Shown: positions 44,901 through 54,399 of the stretch, piece by piece
How positions within the stretch are numbered: the first letter of the stretch is position 1
How the letters are laid out: each line of letters opens with the position of its first letter
Source of the DNA: Aplectana chamaeleonis
Lineage: Eukaryota > Nematoda > Chromadorea > Rhabditida > Cosmocercidae
Direction: 5' to 3'
DNA: 64,000 bases
NCBI GenBank assembly: GCA_029168955.1
Contig: JAPDOI010001422.1
Span: 118,206 to 182,205, forward strand
Notes under the pieces: generated by a model
What the model saw: the letters and a program-made list of their open reading frames with translations, nothing else
What the model was told of the DNA's origin: nothing
The model's database searches: none
Translations under genes and position numbers: made by a program

Positions 44901-47900
44901 TGAGCCCTAGTTCGGCATTTCTGCCTACACGACCCAGGCTTCCATCGTGAATAAAGCCACGTGTCCTTATAAAAGCCCGACGTATGCAAATCTGCTGCAC
45001 CCTTTCAAGCACTTCTGTTGACTTATACGGGTTGAACACCTCCGTCCCGTATCCCAGATGGGGTCTAACATATGACTTGAAAACGTCCACAAGAACACCA
45101 AGATTAGTGGTTGTGAGCGCCCTAAGCACACTGTGCATCATTTTAGTGGCATTCGAAGCCTATTAAATACAGTGATCGTCGAAACTGAGGTCACCTTTAA
45201 TGAGAAACCCCAGGCCCGCTATCTCATTCAGTTCCTTTAGCTGGACCCCTTCCATTGTAGATGGGCAGTACACTTTTTTTGCCCAGTTTCAAGACCTTGT
45301 TTTTCTCCTCCGAGAGCGGCGATTTCCATTTATCAGACAAACTGACTACTTCGTATAGAGCCTGCTGCAGAACCTTCGAAGCCCCAGCATCAGACATTGG
45401 ATAATACAAGTTGAAGTATATTTGACAAATGGTGAATGGTATCACAACCAGCAATTTGCAGCCACGGTAAGGCTCGTCTAAAATAATGCCTTGGCGGCCG
45501 CACCACAGGAATACCGACGGCATGAGCGAACAGTTCTATTCGGACAGACTTTACAAGGCTTACCCTTGGAGAAAGCGTATGGGCTTGAACGCATTCGTTA
45601 ATCTCTGTCCCTATCGCGGAAGTGTTTCATGTGGATTGTGCTGAACCTAATTACCTTTTTCAAGGGTTAGCCGTATATCTTTCTGCAGAAGAGAGCTCTC
45701 GGAATCGATTCCGGAACAGGGTAAGGCGTAGCGGTGTAATCGGCCAGTGAGGGGTGCAGCCCCTCCTCCTCCAGCTTTGGATCCGGTGCGGCCCCCCTCC
45801 CATCGAGGTTGTGACTTTAACCTTTTATGTGAACCAATTTGAGGGGCTCTTTCGAACAATGCTTCCAAACGATTTTTCAGCAAAAACGGACGTTACAGGT
45901 CAAGTCACACCGGCCGTAATGGGCTCAAAATGGTCGGATCGACCTGGAGCTCGGCCGACAGCTTTTTTAAGGGTCCTCTTCAAAATAAATACTACAGCAG
46001 CCCGATCCAGAAAAAAATTTCGACCTCTCCAGACGTCGAAGTGCAGACAGCGGTTTTTTGATTTTTCAGCGCCCCGAATGACACTCATAGGCGACTGTTT
46101 GGCTGCTGGAAGGACGAACCAAGTAGTTTACTTACTTAGCGATCTGATTAAGCTCGAAAAACTGGTATAGAGGCCTTTATCACAAAAATCACACGGTGTG
46201 ATGGGGCCTCTTTTTAGGCCCAAATCACACCGTCACATTTACAGCCGTCACACCGACCGCAGTCGGCTCAAAATGGTCGTATCGACTTGGGAGTCGACCT
46301 ACAGCTTTTTAAGTGGTCCTCTTCAAATGAAACACTACAACAGCCCAATCCAGAAAAAAACTTTTTTTTTCACCTCTCCAGACGTCCAAGTCGCGATGCG
46401 GTTTCCCGATCTTTGGCCAGTATCTCGAATTTGGCTGAAATTTTGCCTAGGGGGAATTCAGGACGCTGGAGAAGAATCTGACGTCCATTTCACGATTTTC
46501 GACCTGCTACTTCAGTTATACGATGGTTTGAAAAAGACGTAATTTCGATAATTTCACTGTTCGATGCAATGGCGTGTATCTTCGTACCGTGCCTTTTTAA
46601 ACTTTCTACGGACAACAAATTGGTAAAATGGGCCCCTGAAGTGGAGCTTACTCTCGAGATAGAACGAAATTGACGGGCTTCTAAGGATTCATTCAAAGCC
46701 TGTGGGGAGTTGCAAAGCACGAATTTTCATGTTCCTGTTAGTGAGGCGAATGCAGTGGTATGTGAAGTCTTTCTGACTCCGGAGATTCACCGTATTGCTT
46801 GTATTTCTTTCTGTGATTCCCAATGGCCACAGGTGGAAACGTGTCAGATTCTTCATATGGTGACCGTCTGATCAGTTCACAAAGAGGGAATTTAATGTGG
46901 AAATATACTATTTTGACTGGTTTCGGGTATTGACTCAGTTATTTCGTGTCACTCTTGTATGTTACTCGTTGAAAGCTGTTCAAAATGTCATCAAAATTGA
47001 ATTCGTGGGACTCTGAAACACGTTATGGCTATGCGGCGCTTTGTGCGCGCAAAATTGCCGCAAATCGCCGTTTTTGCGAAAAAAATTGCCAGGGACGGAG
47101 GGAGGGAAAGTTTTGGCATGATGACGGACCGGGGGCCTGCGCCCCCTCCCCTCCCGGCGTCTAAGGCTGCGCCCCCCCCCCCTCTGTGATCTTCACACCG
47201 TACGCCTGAGCCTGTTCCGGAAATCTTTTCAGATTACCAATAGAGCCATTTCAAAAAAGTTATAACAAAAGCGTCGGAAGTCTTTTTGCGCTTTTTATCC
47301 TTCAAAACTCAGGTGATATGACAGGCATTATAACTTCTTTCAGAGTATGAAGAGAACACAAATCCAGCAGCTTGTAGATGTAGGGATTTTCCAAATCCAG
47401 GTCAGCAGCCCAATAGAGGAAGAGTCAAAGGTCAAGACGCTGAGCTAGGCACGCCCCCCCCACCCTGCGGGCACGACAAGTTGCATTTTTTCGCAGCCAA
47501 AAAGGTCCACTGTTGTGAAATGCGCGAAAGTTTTGGGTAAAGACAGTGTTCACGATAATCTTAGATTTTGAGGTTAATTGCTACATAGATTGTTTGGCCC
47601 CCGGGTAGAACTGAAATGACGATGAAATCGAGAAAAACGATCCAGAAGGGCACCAAATCCTTTACTCTCTCCCCGCCTTTTTACTCTCACTGGAACTGTT
47701 CGTTGTAACAATGAAATCTTTAATGGATGCGTCTTTTGGAATATTCTACTCTCTGTTGCTCTGTTCTCTCCTACGGACCCTAACTAATTCTGTTCTGCCA
47801 AAAATATTCTTCCATTTTTGATTATCCTCATTTTCCACCGGTGACAACCACCGTGAACATGTTCATCCAATCGGACAATTAGTCCAGACCAGAAAATAAA

Positions 47901-50900
47901 GTTACAGAGAAAAATACGTTTTAGTGCGTTTCAAGCCGTTTCTTCGTAATTTTGGTAACACTTGGTGGCCAGCGTATTGGTTTGAGTAGAAAACTCGGGT
48001 TTCACAATTATCGTGAACACTGCCTTTAAGCTAGTATCGTTTCACATAATATAACCAACTGAATTCAGTTTCCGCTTATATGTATTTTTCTCGTACCGCA
48101 ATGATTCATTCATCGCTGCAGAAAACTGGATTATGTCTATCAGCAATTCACCTTATTGCAGGTGCTGTAGCAGCCTCCCTCCGTTCTTTGAAATCGTAGT
48201 GGTTTGTATGGTATAACTCGTTCTTTCTCAGCGGAAACCGGGACTGAATATTGTCGTGAACACCATGTCTAAGCATACTTTGCAAATGCCCACGGAAAAG
48301 CAAAACAAACGGCTTTTAGATGCCAAAGCGCGCAAATGCAAAAAAAAGGAGAAATTGAGGATGGCTCTCAGACGCTAGCGATTGTAGCGGTACTCGTGTC
48401 TTAGGTCGATCGAGAGTTGCAAACGTCGTGTGTGTGAGCGTAGCAGGATTTATAGTCAATCTCCCAAGTAGGAAGCCGCGCTTAGCACTTGGGCGCGGAA
48501 CCATTCTATCAATAGCCCTCCTCCCTTCGTTTTCCCGAGCTCCACTCCTCTCCCTTGTTTTCCTCCGTCCTTCCAAGTCCTGGCGCCTATCGAATACAAT
48601 TTAACTACCCCAATCTATCAGAATCGCTTTCCCATCAACCCTTGTCTGAACGATATGTGCCTCGAGCGCTACATGGAGCATTTTTGCTGTTGCTAGTTTG
48701 TGTTGTTTGAATCGTACTTTTTTAGATCGGCCTGGATTGACTAGTAATGAATTTCTATTAGTAAACCGATCAGAGTCACTTTTTTGGGATAGAAAAAGCA
48801 ATAGATTTTGGCATGAGAGCTTGAAAATGGTTATCAAAAAATCTGAATTCTTAAAGGCAGTGTTCACGATAAGAGTCGTTTTTCTGTTTTTCCTCCTATC
48901 TTGAAAACAGCTCCATGCTGATTCCAATGATGTCTCTGAAATCGTACAAGACCTTCAGGGATTGGAGTTATGGTCCCTCAAGGATTGAGCTAAGGAAACA
49001 TGTTGGACGAGTTGTCCGAAGCTTGCAACCTCCGTTTTTCGCAGCCGATCTATGCGAGCTGACATGAGTAAAGAGAGAAGCTGAGAATGAAGGGGAGAAC
49101 GGGGCTAATCAATTGTTATCATAGCTCATCTCACGATCTGGAGCATTCATTTGTTCACGTCGGTGGGAGTGTGTTGCGTTTTTGGGGTTTGCCTTGCGCT
49201 CAAAGTGGCAACTTCGGGCTGTTTTGGAGCGTTTCCAGGCTCGTTTTCATGCGTTCTTTCGACGTCAACGTTACAGTGTGCCCCTCCACTACCCATTCCT
49301 AGAAAAATCTGAAACACATGAACAACTGAAATGAACACTGCCTTTGCCGTATCTTCGGAGCATCCAATAATCAGTTTTGCTCTACGCCACTGAATCCCTA
49401 TAGACTGTCTTAGTCAGAAGAAATGTGGATTCCATTAAAGGTATAAGCCGTAAAAGCCGTAAAAACTCGCTTGGTTTCTACGCGTGCTGGTGCGGAGCGG
49501 CTATTTGAGGCAGCGAGAGAGCGCGTGACCGACGTAGGGAGCAGAATCGCGCGCGCCGCTCGCGTCATGAGTCGTGAGAATAACGAATTTTTACAGAGGA
49601 TGAAAGTAGCGAATCTTGACATCCTTAAAACGCGCTGTAATAAAAAAGAACAATAAGCTTCTATTTTTTAAAGATCGTTATTGTTGCGGTGTACTTTTAG
49701 CGGAAATCTGCGCGGTGGAACGTTGCTTTGCTACGGCTTTTGTGCGCACGTATGAGCATCGACGGCCTTGGATCGGGATCGTGATTGCACAGTTTCCAGC
49801 AGTGAGTTCCTATAGAAAATTTCTTCTTTCTCATTGTTTCACTTTCCGGGTACCAATAACGCGCTATTCTGTTTCCTTTAACAATCGGGTGTGGGTGTAG
49901 AATTTCCCCAGCGACGCAGGAATTTTTAAGTAAGAGCATTATGGGGCGTTTCGTGCGCTTCTGGAATTTAGTTGGGAGCCTTTCGGGTCTCATTTCGTAG
50001 CAGTCATCTGCCACAGGCCGATGCCCCCCTCCCAAAGACTGAAGTCTCAGTAGCCCCATTGTATCGTTCAAGCGCATTGTTCACCAGTCAGTGTCTGCTT
50101 CGATGTGAGCAGTGATGTGGTTCGAGAATGCTTTCCAGCAGGGGTGAAGTTCCCGTTGTGGTTAGCTGGGACCGGTCTTAGATACGCTAGAGGTCTATAA
50201 AGAACTTGGCCTAAAACAACAAGTGCATGGATCACTTCCTTCCGCAGTACGTGTTCCTGCCCTACATGTTTTCTTCGTTTTTGCATAGTTGATCACCAGA
50301 AAGGACTTTTCAACACGTGTGATACCAAATAACATTAACACTTGATGTGCTCAATCGTATGAAATTGGAACAACAATTATACAGAGACCATGGACACTAT
50401 CACGTACACGTGTACACATACACATCCAAATGGGTACATAAGGGTCGTCCAAAGAAGACTCTTCGCACACGCGGTTGGCGGGCGTGTCGAACCGTTGTCG
50501 AGAAGGCATTCTGTGAACTTCATACTCGATCGGGAGGAATATTCGAAAATTGATGAATAATATCTCAGTCAGTTGTTATCAGACATGGGAAGGCTCGTGC
50601 GAGATAACGACTTTGCGATGGCCGTGCTCCACACGTTCGACGACCGCTTCGGCGGAGAGTCCCATTCGTAAAGACTTTACATACTCAAACGCACATAGAC
50701 AGAAAAGGCTCTAACTTTCGAAAAAAAAACCCTTCATTCTCTAAAAGCACTCCTGCAGCGGTAGACAAGACAAATTCTTCGTAACTGGTTTAGGCATAAT
50801 TTTTTTAACTTTCGAAAAATCAATTTCAACGTTAATTTTTTTCTTTTGTTTATAGGACAACTTTTTCAGGGAGGCATCATATTTCTCTACATGCGGCTTT

Positions 50901-51033
50901 TAGTTTACAGTAAGTATTTTTTGCCCACCAATCTATTGCATGCTCTATCTCCTTCGAATTAAATTGATCTTATTAAGGTGATCATCTTTTAGATGATTTC
51001 GTGATGCTCGCCCTTGCGCTAGTGACAATCACG
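38853..51033 (+). CDS. Partial nematode 7TM chemoreceptor (Sra/Sre-like), 5 exons
   Basis: Exons 38853-38992, 39960-40117, 49701-49801, 50870-50909 and 50993-51033 join with matching phases at all four junctions to give about 160 residues. Hydrophobic segments at roughly residues 15-37, 48-70, 83-105, 123-142 and 148-160 fit TM1 to TM5. After TM3 come ERCFAT (106-111) and YEHRRPW (117-123), the E-R..AT..YE signature of nematode Sra/Sre-type chemoreceptors. These sit in sensory cilia. Donors are GTACTT, GTGAGG, GTGAGT, GTAAGT and GTGGGT. TM6 and TM7 exons were not found, so the gene is incomplete here or decayed. The family is inferred from motifs. Confidence 0.65.
38993..39959 (+). other. Chemoreceptor intron 1
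   Basis: 967 bases. It contains a hydrophobic 83-codon frame (39241-39492) and a 122-codon frame (39356-39724) that lack splice sites in usable phase, so I leave them as intronic. The acceptor is TTTGTTTTCAG. Confidence 0.5.
39960..40117 (+). CDS. Chemoreceptor exon 2 (TM2 to mid-TM3)
   Basis: 158 bases, enters with one base and leaves with one. It encodes TM2 (LFFLVVFAYVISNSLNV), a short loop and STIHQILYIYITCL, the first half of TM3. The donor GTGAGG follows TTAG. Confidence 0.7.
40230..40595. repeat. GC-rich foldback I, copy 1
   Basis: The left AGCGGGTTAGGAAGAGGTTG and right CCCGAACCCCTTCGTAACAC are imperfect mirrors. The interior GCCCCACCCTTCTAGGTAGG recurs in copy 2 at 41836-42117. The 70-91 codon frames here result from GC richness. 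Confidence 0.6.
40571..40801. repeat. Foldback J
   Basis: A perfect 19-bp inverted pair (AATCAATCGTGCCCCAGCT at about 40639, complement at about 40701) lies inside longer imperfect arms. The outer arms carry GAATGCATC... and ...GATGCATC. Confidence 0.65.
41104..41262 (+). repeat. GC-rich repeat H, copy 4
   Basis: It starts TTACCCTCTATAAAACGTCG and ends GCCGTTTTATAGCC. It shares CTCTCTCACTGTCTCTA and GCACCAGCACGCGTAG with copies 3 and 5. Confidence 0.65.
41836..42117. repeat. GC-rich foldback I, copy 2
   Basis: The arms are about 110 bases: left GGCGGGTAAGGTTGGGGTTA, right CTAACCCCAACCTAACCCGC. The centre contains CCTACCTAGGAGGG. It is better preserved than copy 1. Confidence 0.7.
42267..42765. 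mobile_element. TTAA MITE, group A (491 bp)
   Basis: Perfect TTAA at both flanks (42267-42270, 42762-42765). It starts AGGCAGTGTTCACGATAATC and ends ATCGTGAACACTGCCT. It is collinear with 47541-48025 throughout, so these two define one subfamily. Open frames inside are not coding. Confidence 0.85.
43690..44758. mobile_element. hAT-like non-autonomous element 3 (TTCGAACGAACG words)
   Basis: The exact 8-bp duplication GTTCCGAC lies at 43690-43697 and 44751-44758. The ends of the element (43698-44750) are TATAGTTGTACAA and, inverted, TATAGTTGTGCAC. Both subterminal regions consist almost entirely of TTCGAACGAACG and TTTCGAAA-type words in both orientations. The central 300 bases (44120-44450) are free of the word and non-coding. 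Frames rich in F, R, E, K and S here are word artefacts. Confidence 0.87.
44806..45523 (-). pseudogene. CR1-like LINE 3' fragment
   Basis: Reading leftwards from 45523, one frame gives SDKWKSPLSEEK and then KVLKLGKK (thumb of the reverse transcriptase). After a break, 45141-44806 gives VDVFKSYVRPHLGYGTEVFN and then KRRKFELIMLYKIIHG (post-RT region). Both are typical of CR1-type LINEs. The catalytic core and 5' half are absent. It lies against the right end of hAT-like element 3. Confidence 0.72.
45830..46500 (+). repeat. Imperfect direct duplication, about 300-bp units
   Basis: Unit 1 (45.88-46.09 kb) and unit 2 (46.22-46.42 kb) share GGCTCAAAATGGTCG.ATCGAC, a GTCCTCTTCAAA block and CCTCTCCAGACGTC. 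Between them is a hairpin around GAGGCCTTT...AGGCC with ATCACACCGT arms (46160-46255). A third, more decayed copy lies at 4826-4915. No domain is visible. Confidence 0.6.
46501..47536. other. Gene-free interval, GC-rich middle
   Basis: 47090-47190 is unusually GC-rich, with a run of about twelve C at 47171-47182, where base calls may be unreliable. No gene recognised. Confidence 0.35.
47537..48029. mobile_element. TTAA MITE, group A (485 bp)
   Basis: The left flank is GTAA (a mutated TTAA) and the right flank is TTAA at 48026-48029. The ends are AGACAGTGTTCACGATAATC and TATCGTGAACACTGCCT. The interior matches 42271-42761 across its length. Confidence 0.82.
48030..48850. other. Gene-free interval with a MITE end
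   Basis: TTGTCGTGAACACCATGTCT at 48249-48270 is a lone MITE right end. Nothing else recognised. Confidence 0.4.
48851..49347. mobile_element. TTAA MITE, group B reference copy (489 bp)
   Basis: TTAA at 48851-48854, then AGGCAGTGTTCACGATAAG. The right end is AATGAACACTGCCT followed by TTGC. Its sequence aligns piecewise with the broken copies at 871-1633, 10150-10585 and 30208-31087 and was used to recognise them. Confidence 0.8.
49444..49604 (-). repeat. GC-rich repeat H, copy 5 (inverted)
   Basis: It is the reverse complement of the pattern in copies 3 and 4: CTACGCGTGCTGGTGCGGAG near its start and CTCGCGTCATGAGTCGTGAG near its end. It ends about 100 bases before chemoreceptor exon 3. Confidence 0.65.
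49701..49801 (+). CDS. Chemoreceptor exon 3 (end of TM3, TM4)
   Basis: Acceptor ACTTTTAG, donor GTGAGT. It enters with two bases that complete an alanine codon and leaves in phase 0. It encodes EICAVERCFAT, FVRTYEHRRPW and then IGIVIAQF, the most diagnostic part of the gene. Confidence 0.75.
49802..50869 (+). other. Chemoreceptor intron 3
   Basis: 1068 bases. 50460-50530 resembles 43360-43435 (ACGCGGTTGGCGGGCGTGTC against ACGCGGTCGGCGTACGTGTC), a minor shared repeat. The acceptor CTTTTTCAG at 50869 keeps phase 0. A competing acceptor at 50855 would put a stop in frame. Confidence 0.5.
50870..50909 (+). CDS. Chemoreceptor exon 4 (40-bp micro-exon)
   Basis: Acceptor TTTTTCAG, donor GTAAGT. 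It encodes GGIIFLYMRLLVY plus one base, continuing TM4. Short exons like this are easily missed by gene finders. Confidence 0.6.
50993..51033 (+). CDS. Chemoreceptor exon 5 (start of TM5)
   Basis: Acceptor ATCTTTTAG, donor GTGGGT. The first two bases complete an asparagine codon, then DFVMLALALVTIT follows, ending in phase 0. The intron before it is 83 bases. Confidence 0.58.
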
Positions 51034-51869
51034 GTGGGTTTTTGATGTTTTAGTTTGTAATGAAAAGCAAAGTTCGGTCAATATATGAAATTTCCGAGGC
51101 AGCGTCCACGGCTCGCGGGAGCGCGCGATTTCGCAAAATATAGTCTATGAGGCTACACGCTTCGCTGTCACCTCACACGCAGGTGACTTTGGATCAGACA
51201 AATAAGCCTAGGCAGTGTAAGCGCACGAACTTAATTGAGAATTTCTGCATTAGAGGTGAGGCACTCGGTCTTATTTGGTTTTGCGAGTCTCTTTCTTGAG
51301 AATTTGTTAGAGGAAACAAACTCTCGATGTCGACAACAAGCAACTCAGTGATGTAGATCGCTGAATCGTTTGTACACCACTGCCACATTTCATTTCTAGA
51401 TCAAATCCAATGAGGAAACAGCGACAACACGTTTTCATTCACTTTTTACGATGTGGGAACTGTGCCACAGCAAATATCGTTTCTTAAGTACCTCCCAACA
51501 CTCACCTCAGAACACTGAAATAGGGAAGTAGCTCGATCACACTCGATACTTTTTTTGTGTATTTGTTGCGAATCGGTGGTTGTCCCTACCGGGTCCACCG
51601 CCAGTCCCGATTGAGATGCCAGTCCCGAGAGATCCAACCTACAGATGACATAACCCACTGTACTAAATACCTTAGCAAACTGCATACTGTAATAAGGGTG
51701 TATCAACGATAATGCCACATGGCCAGCATTGACACCGTGGTGCCACCAACTTGGTCTTCCCTAGACTAATCAACACATATCCCGACTGCATTATAGGTAT
51801 TGCGGAATATATATGACCCTGTTGCATACACGACAGAAACTAGGTGAATTATACTTGTTTATACTACAG
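51034..51869. other. Downstream of exon 5, no TM6 exon found
   Basis: An acceptor-like CATTTCTAG at about 51401 is followed by 44 open codons without hydrophobic character. I see no transmembrane exon in the right phase. Confidence 0.3.
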
Positions 51870-51989
51870 GGTGAATATGAAGAGGACTTGGAGGGAAGAA
51901 GAATAATAGAAATAAGGATTAGACATAACAAGGAAACGAGCATCACTAAATTAGACATCACGATCAATATCGCGGGCCACGGGCATTGA
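51870..51989 (+). CDS. Exon-like block ending in a stop
   Basis: Acceptor TTTATACTACAG, then 39 phase-0 codons beginning GEYEEDLEGRRIIEIRIRH and a TGA at 51987. No GT donor occurs inside, so it would be a last exon. The charged composition does not suit the chemoreceptor, although the phase would allow it. The function is unknown. Confidence 0.3.
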   Translation, partial: GEYEEDLEGRRIIEIRIRHNKETSITKLDITINIAGHGH

Positions 51990-52531
51990 CCTGCTCATTG
52001 AAGTTGCTCTTTGCGAGGCAGTTGTGCGACAGAGGAATTAGTAATGTTTCTAAAGGGCGCGAGGCCCCGAAAACGAAGCGCAGCAACGGTGAAGAGAAAA
52101 AGAGCAGCACAGAGCTGCAGGAGGGAAGCCCATGCCTGGTCGCGGCAGGGGCGAAGACTGATTACTCGGGCCAGAACCAGTCCGACGGCTTCTCTACCGT
52201 GCTTGAGGCCTTCGTTGCGAAACCGACCGCGCTCAGGCCTCCTCTAAAGTTGCATCGCGCTTTTGCGACAGTATTCGTGCACGAAACCCCCTTAATCTCA
52301 ATGAGCTGTCGACAATGCATTTTGAGGTCAAAAGAATAGAGCCACTCAGATGAAGGCTACGAAACACCCGTAACTTGGATTGACGAACCCCAGTGGTCGA
52401 GAAAAATTCAGCTCAAATGCCGAACAGGAGTTTGACTTGGGGTGCTGAACATGAGTAGGAGGTTCGTATCAAGTTTCTCGCAAAATTGTCGTAGGCTACG
52501 GTGCACATGTCGTAGTAGGTTTATGTTTTAG
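51990..52531. other. Interval with a GC-rich open frame
   Basis: A 117-codon plus-strand frame (51986-52339) and an overlapping 78-codon frame show no domain. I could not decide whether either is coding. Confidence 0.3.
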
Positions 52532-52681
52532 ACTGGAATCAAACTCTACCCAGAAAAAGTTCTTCGAGGTTCATCACTACGAATTCTACAAGCGTTTCCT
52601 GATTTCGTAGAGGGTAACGACCAGATTACAATAGGTTCAGTGCCGTTCTGTGATGACCTTAGCCTGCCAACTAATCTTTAG
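52532..52681 (+). CDS. Exon-like block
   Basis: Acceptor TTTATGTTTTAG, then an open frame starting TGIKLYPEKVLRGSSLRILQ and containing PDFVEGNDQITIG. It runs to a TAG at 52679 if unspliced. A donor at 52635 (GTTCAG) or 52654 (GTGATG) would join it in phase to the block at 52832. It looks coding. I do not recognise the family. Confidence 0.4.
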   Translation, partial: TGIKLYPEKVLRGSSLRILQAFPDFVEGNDQITIGSVPFCDDLSLPTNL

Positions 52682-52831
52682 AAAATCGAATGGCAGGAAT
52701 TGGGAAAAAAATCAAAGACCGAATAAAGGGTTGCTGCATGTCTTCAGTAATCTTGCGAAACATGGAACAGACGAACCTCACATCCGTGTTCGCCACCCCC
52801 AAATAATTCCTCTTATCATGGCTTAGACAGA

Positions 52832-53009
52832 CTTCTGCCGTCCGAAAAGGGGAACAGTACTGTCTTCGTTTCCAAACTTTTCACATTTATCCGGAACGCT
52901 TGCCGTGTTTCTCACGGTGGTGCTTGGCCTCCTCATAATTTGGCGATACACCTTGGTCCCGACCGGTCGATATGCAAGAGAAGCAAGCAAATCGAGGACA
53001 AAAAGTTAA
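52832..53009 (+). CDS. Exon-like block: TM segment plus short basic tail
   Basis: The acceptor is CTTAGACAG. The frame gives FCRPKRGTVLSSF, then a strong transmembrane segment (GTLAVFLTVVLGLLIIW), a tail YTLVPTGRYAREASKSRTKS and a TAA. This is the layout of the last exon of a single-pass membrane protein with its C-terminus in the cytosol. Entry phase agrees with the block at 52532. No family assigned. Confidence 0.45.
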
Positions 53010-53333
53010 TCTGCGAAGGTGGCCTGCTGATTCGCTCGTAGGCTTACCGTATTGGTCTCAAGTCTCAAGGCGACCGTATTGGTTAGGCCGGACTAGGGCT
53101 GGGTTAGAGGTATGGTAAAGTCTGTCGCTGTCATGAGCGACACACATGCAATTTAAGACAAATCGCGGTGGGACTAGCACCGGAGCAGCGGCATTGGCAG
53201 TGGTAGGGATGGTTGTCCAGCTTCTGTCGCAGTGACGTGTCGAAGTGTCGAAACATCTAGATTAATTGAGTTCTGAAGTTATATCGTCTGTTTTTTTGGA
53301 TACTTGTTTCTATCGCGGAATTTTGATTAACAG

Positions 53334-53631
53334 CCGGACAACTTTGAATCCGAATTGCTGAGATCAACTCCCGTTCTACCATTTCTGACGAAATCAAAAT
53401 CTTCGAGCGCAAAAATCGTCGTTGTGGGATCATTTTCTTTGCGCATTTTCGTGAAGAGGGACCCAAATTTTTTTGTAAATTGTACAGGGTGCATTGGAAA
53501 GATTAGCCTTTCAATTGAAAATACATTTGTTAACAAACCGCAACTGAGTAATAAGAGCGAAATGTTCTGCAGAGTGCAAAACTCCTTGATTAAAAAAGTA
53601 TATGAATGGTGTGGTCTGGATTTTCGAACAG
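53334..53631 (+). CDS. Long exon-like block, unknown protein
   Basis: 298 bases stay open from the acceptor GATTAACAG to the donor GTACGC, entering in phase 0 and leaving in phase 1. The 99 codons include KIVVVGSFSLRIFVKRDP, two cysteines in NCTGCIG and a tail ending KKVYEWCGLDFRT. Composition and codon flow look like a host gene. I do not recognise a domain. The minus-strand 140-codon frame across it is the shadow. Confidence 0.45.
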
Positions 53632-53678
53632 GTACGCAACAGCAAGGTAAATGTACTACATAGCTACATAGGTAAATT

Positions 53679-53828
53679 GTTGCATGCAACGACAGCGACC
53701 GTATGGCCGGGATCATACTTGCAGCGACGAGAGACGTGGCGCGACGCAATGCTTATCATAGATATCGACCGGAAATCGATATGCCTGATGTGCACAGTCG
53801 CCGTCGCTAGTCGCAGCAAGTGTGATCC
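53679..53828. repeat. Foldback related to D
   Basis: GTTGCATGCAAC (53679-53690) is a perfect palindrome. GGGATCATACTTGC at 53709 is mirrored by GCAAGTGTGATCCC ending at 53828. GCGAC-rich words link it to the foldback D sequence at 30.6 kb. Confidence 0.6.
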
Positions 53829-54399
53829 CTGCCTATGTCGCAGAGGTATACTATACCCCTTATGAAGGACCTGGAATGGCCTACGTCGGGCAATCCTCCA
53901 ACTGTGAAGGACGCTGAGGAACTTGCGATAGATTATTGAAGATTGAGCCACGTACTTGATTTCCGCGACACACCAACCTCTTCATCGAAGGTTAGATCAG
54001 AGCAGCACTAAGAGGCGTTGATAATTTCAGTTGTTTATGTTCTTGTTGTACAAAAAACATGCAACTTTTCAAGCTTGATTGAGTGGAGGTCACGCATCAC
54101 TATCGGCACGATATCAAATCTCAAGAAAACCATCAAGACAGTGAAGTGAGTTTTTCTTTTGACATTTTTTCCAAATTAGGATTTTTAGTGGAGGCGATTT
54201 TTAGTAAGGAAAAATCTATTCTAAACAGCAAGGGAGATTGAAGCTGTGAAACAAGTTTTCTTGCCTCTCAGTGTCGGGTTGATGCATAATTAAGGAACGT
54301 TTTTACTTACGCGTTTTTCTTTTAGTAAACCGTGGCTTTTCGTCCTCAATATTTATAAGAAAATAATCCTCAATACTTAGTAAAAAAATGCGTCTCAAA
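53829..54399. other. Gene-free interval
   Basis: It probably includes the 5' non-coding part of the mariner, but no mariner-like terminal repeat is visible. Confidence 0.3.

Larger units (their letters stand above)
40118..49700 (+). other. Chemoreceptor intron 2, 9.6 kb, transposon-filled
   Basis: It is bounded by GTGAGG and TGTACTTTTAG. It holds foldbacks I and J, repeat H (two copies), three full group A and B MITEs, one hAT-like element and a CR1 fragment on the opposite strand. No long frame with a host domain was seen in it. Confidence 0.6.

Noticed and set aside
47090..47190. GC-rich block with a C run as a possible CpG promoter
   Set aside because: No gene starts nearby, and the homopolymer run makes the sequence itself uncertain.
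50856..50869. Earlier acceptor for chemoreceptor exon 4 at 50855
   Set aside because: It would bring a stop into the phase required by exon 3. The TTTTTCAG at 50869 keeps the frame.
53327..53749. 140-codon minus-strand frame
   Set aside because: It overlaps the plus-strand block at 53334-53631, which has both splice sites. The minus frame has none.
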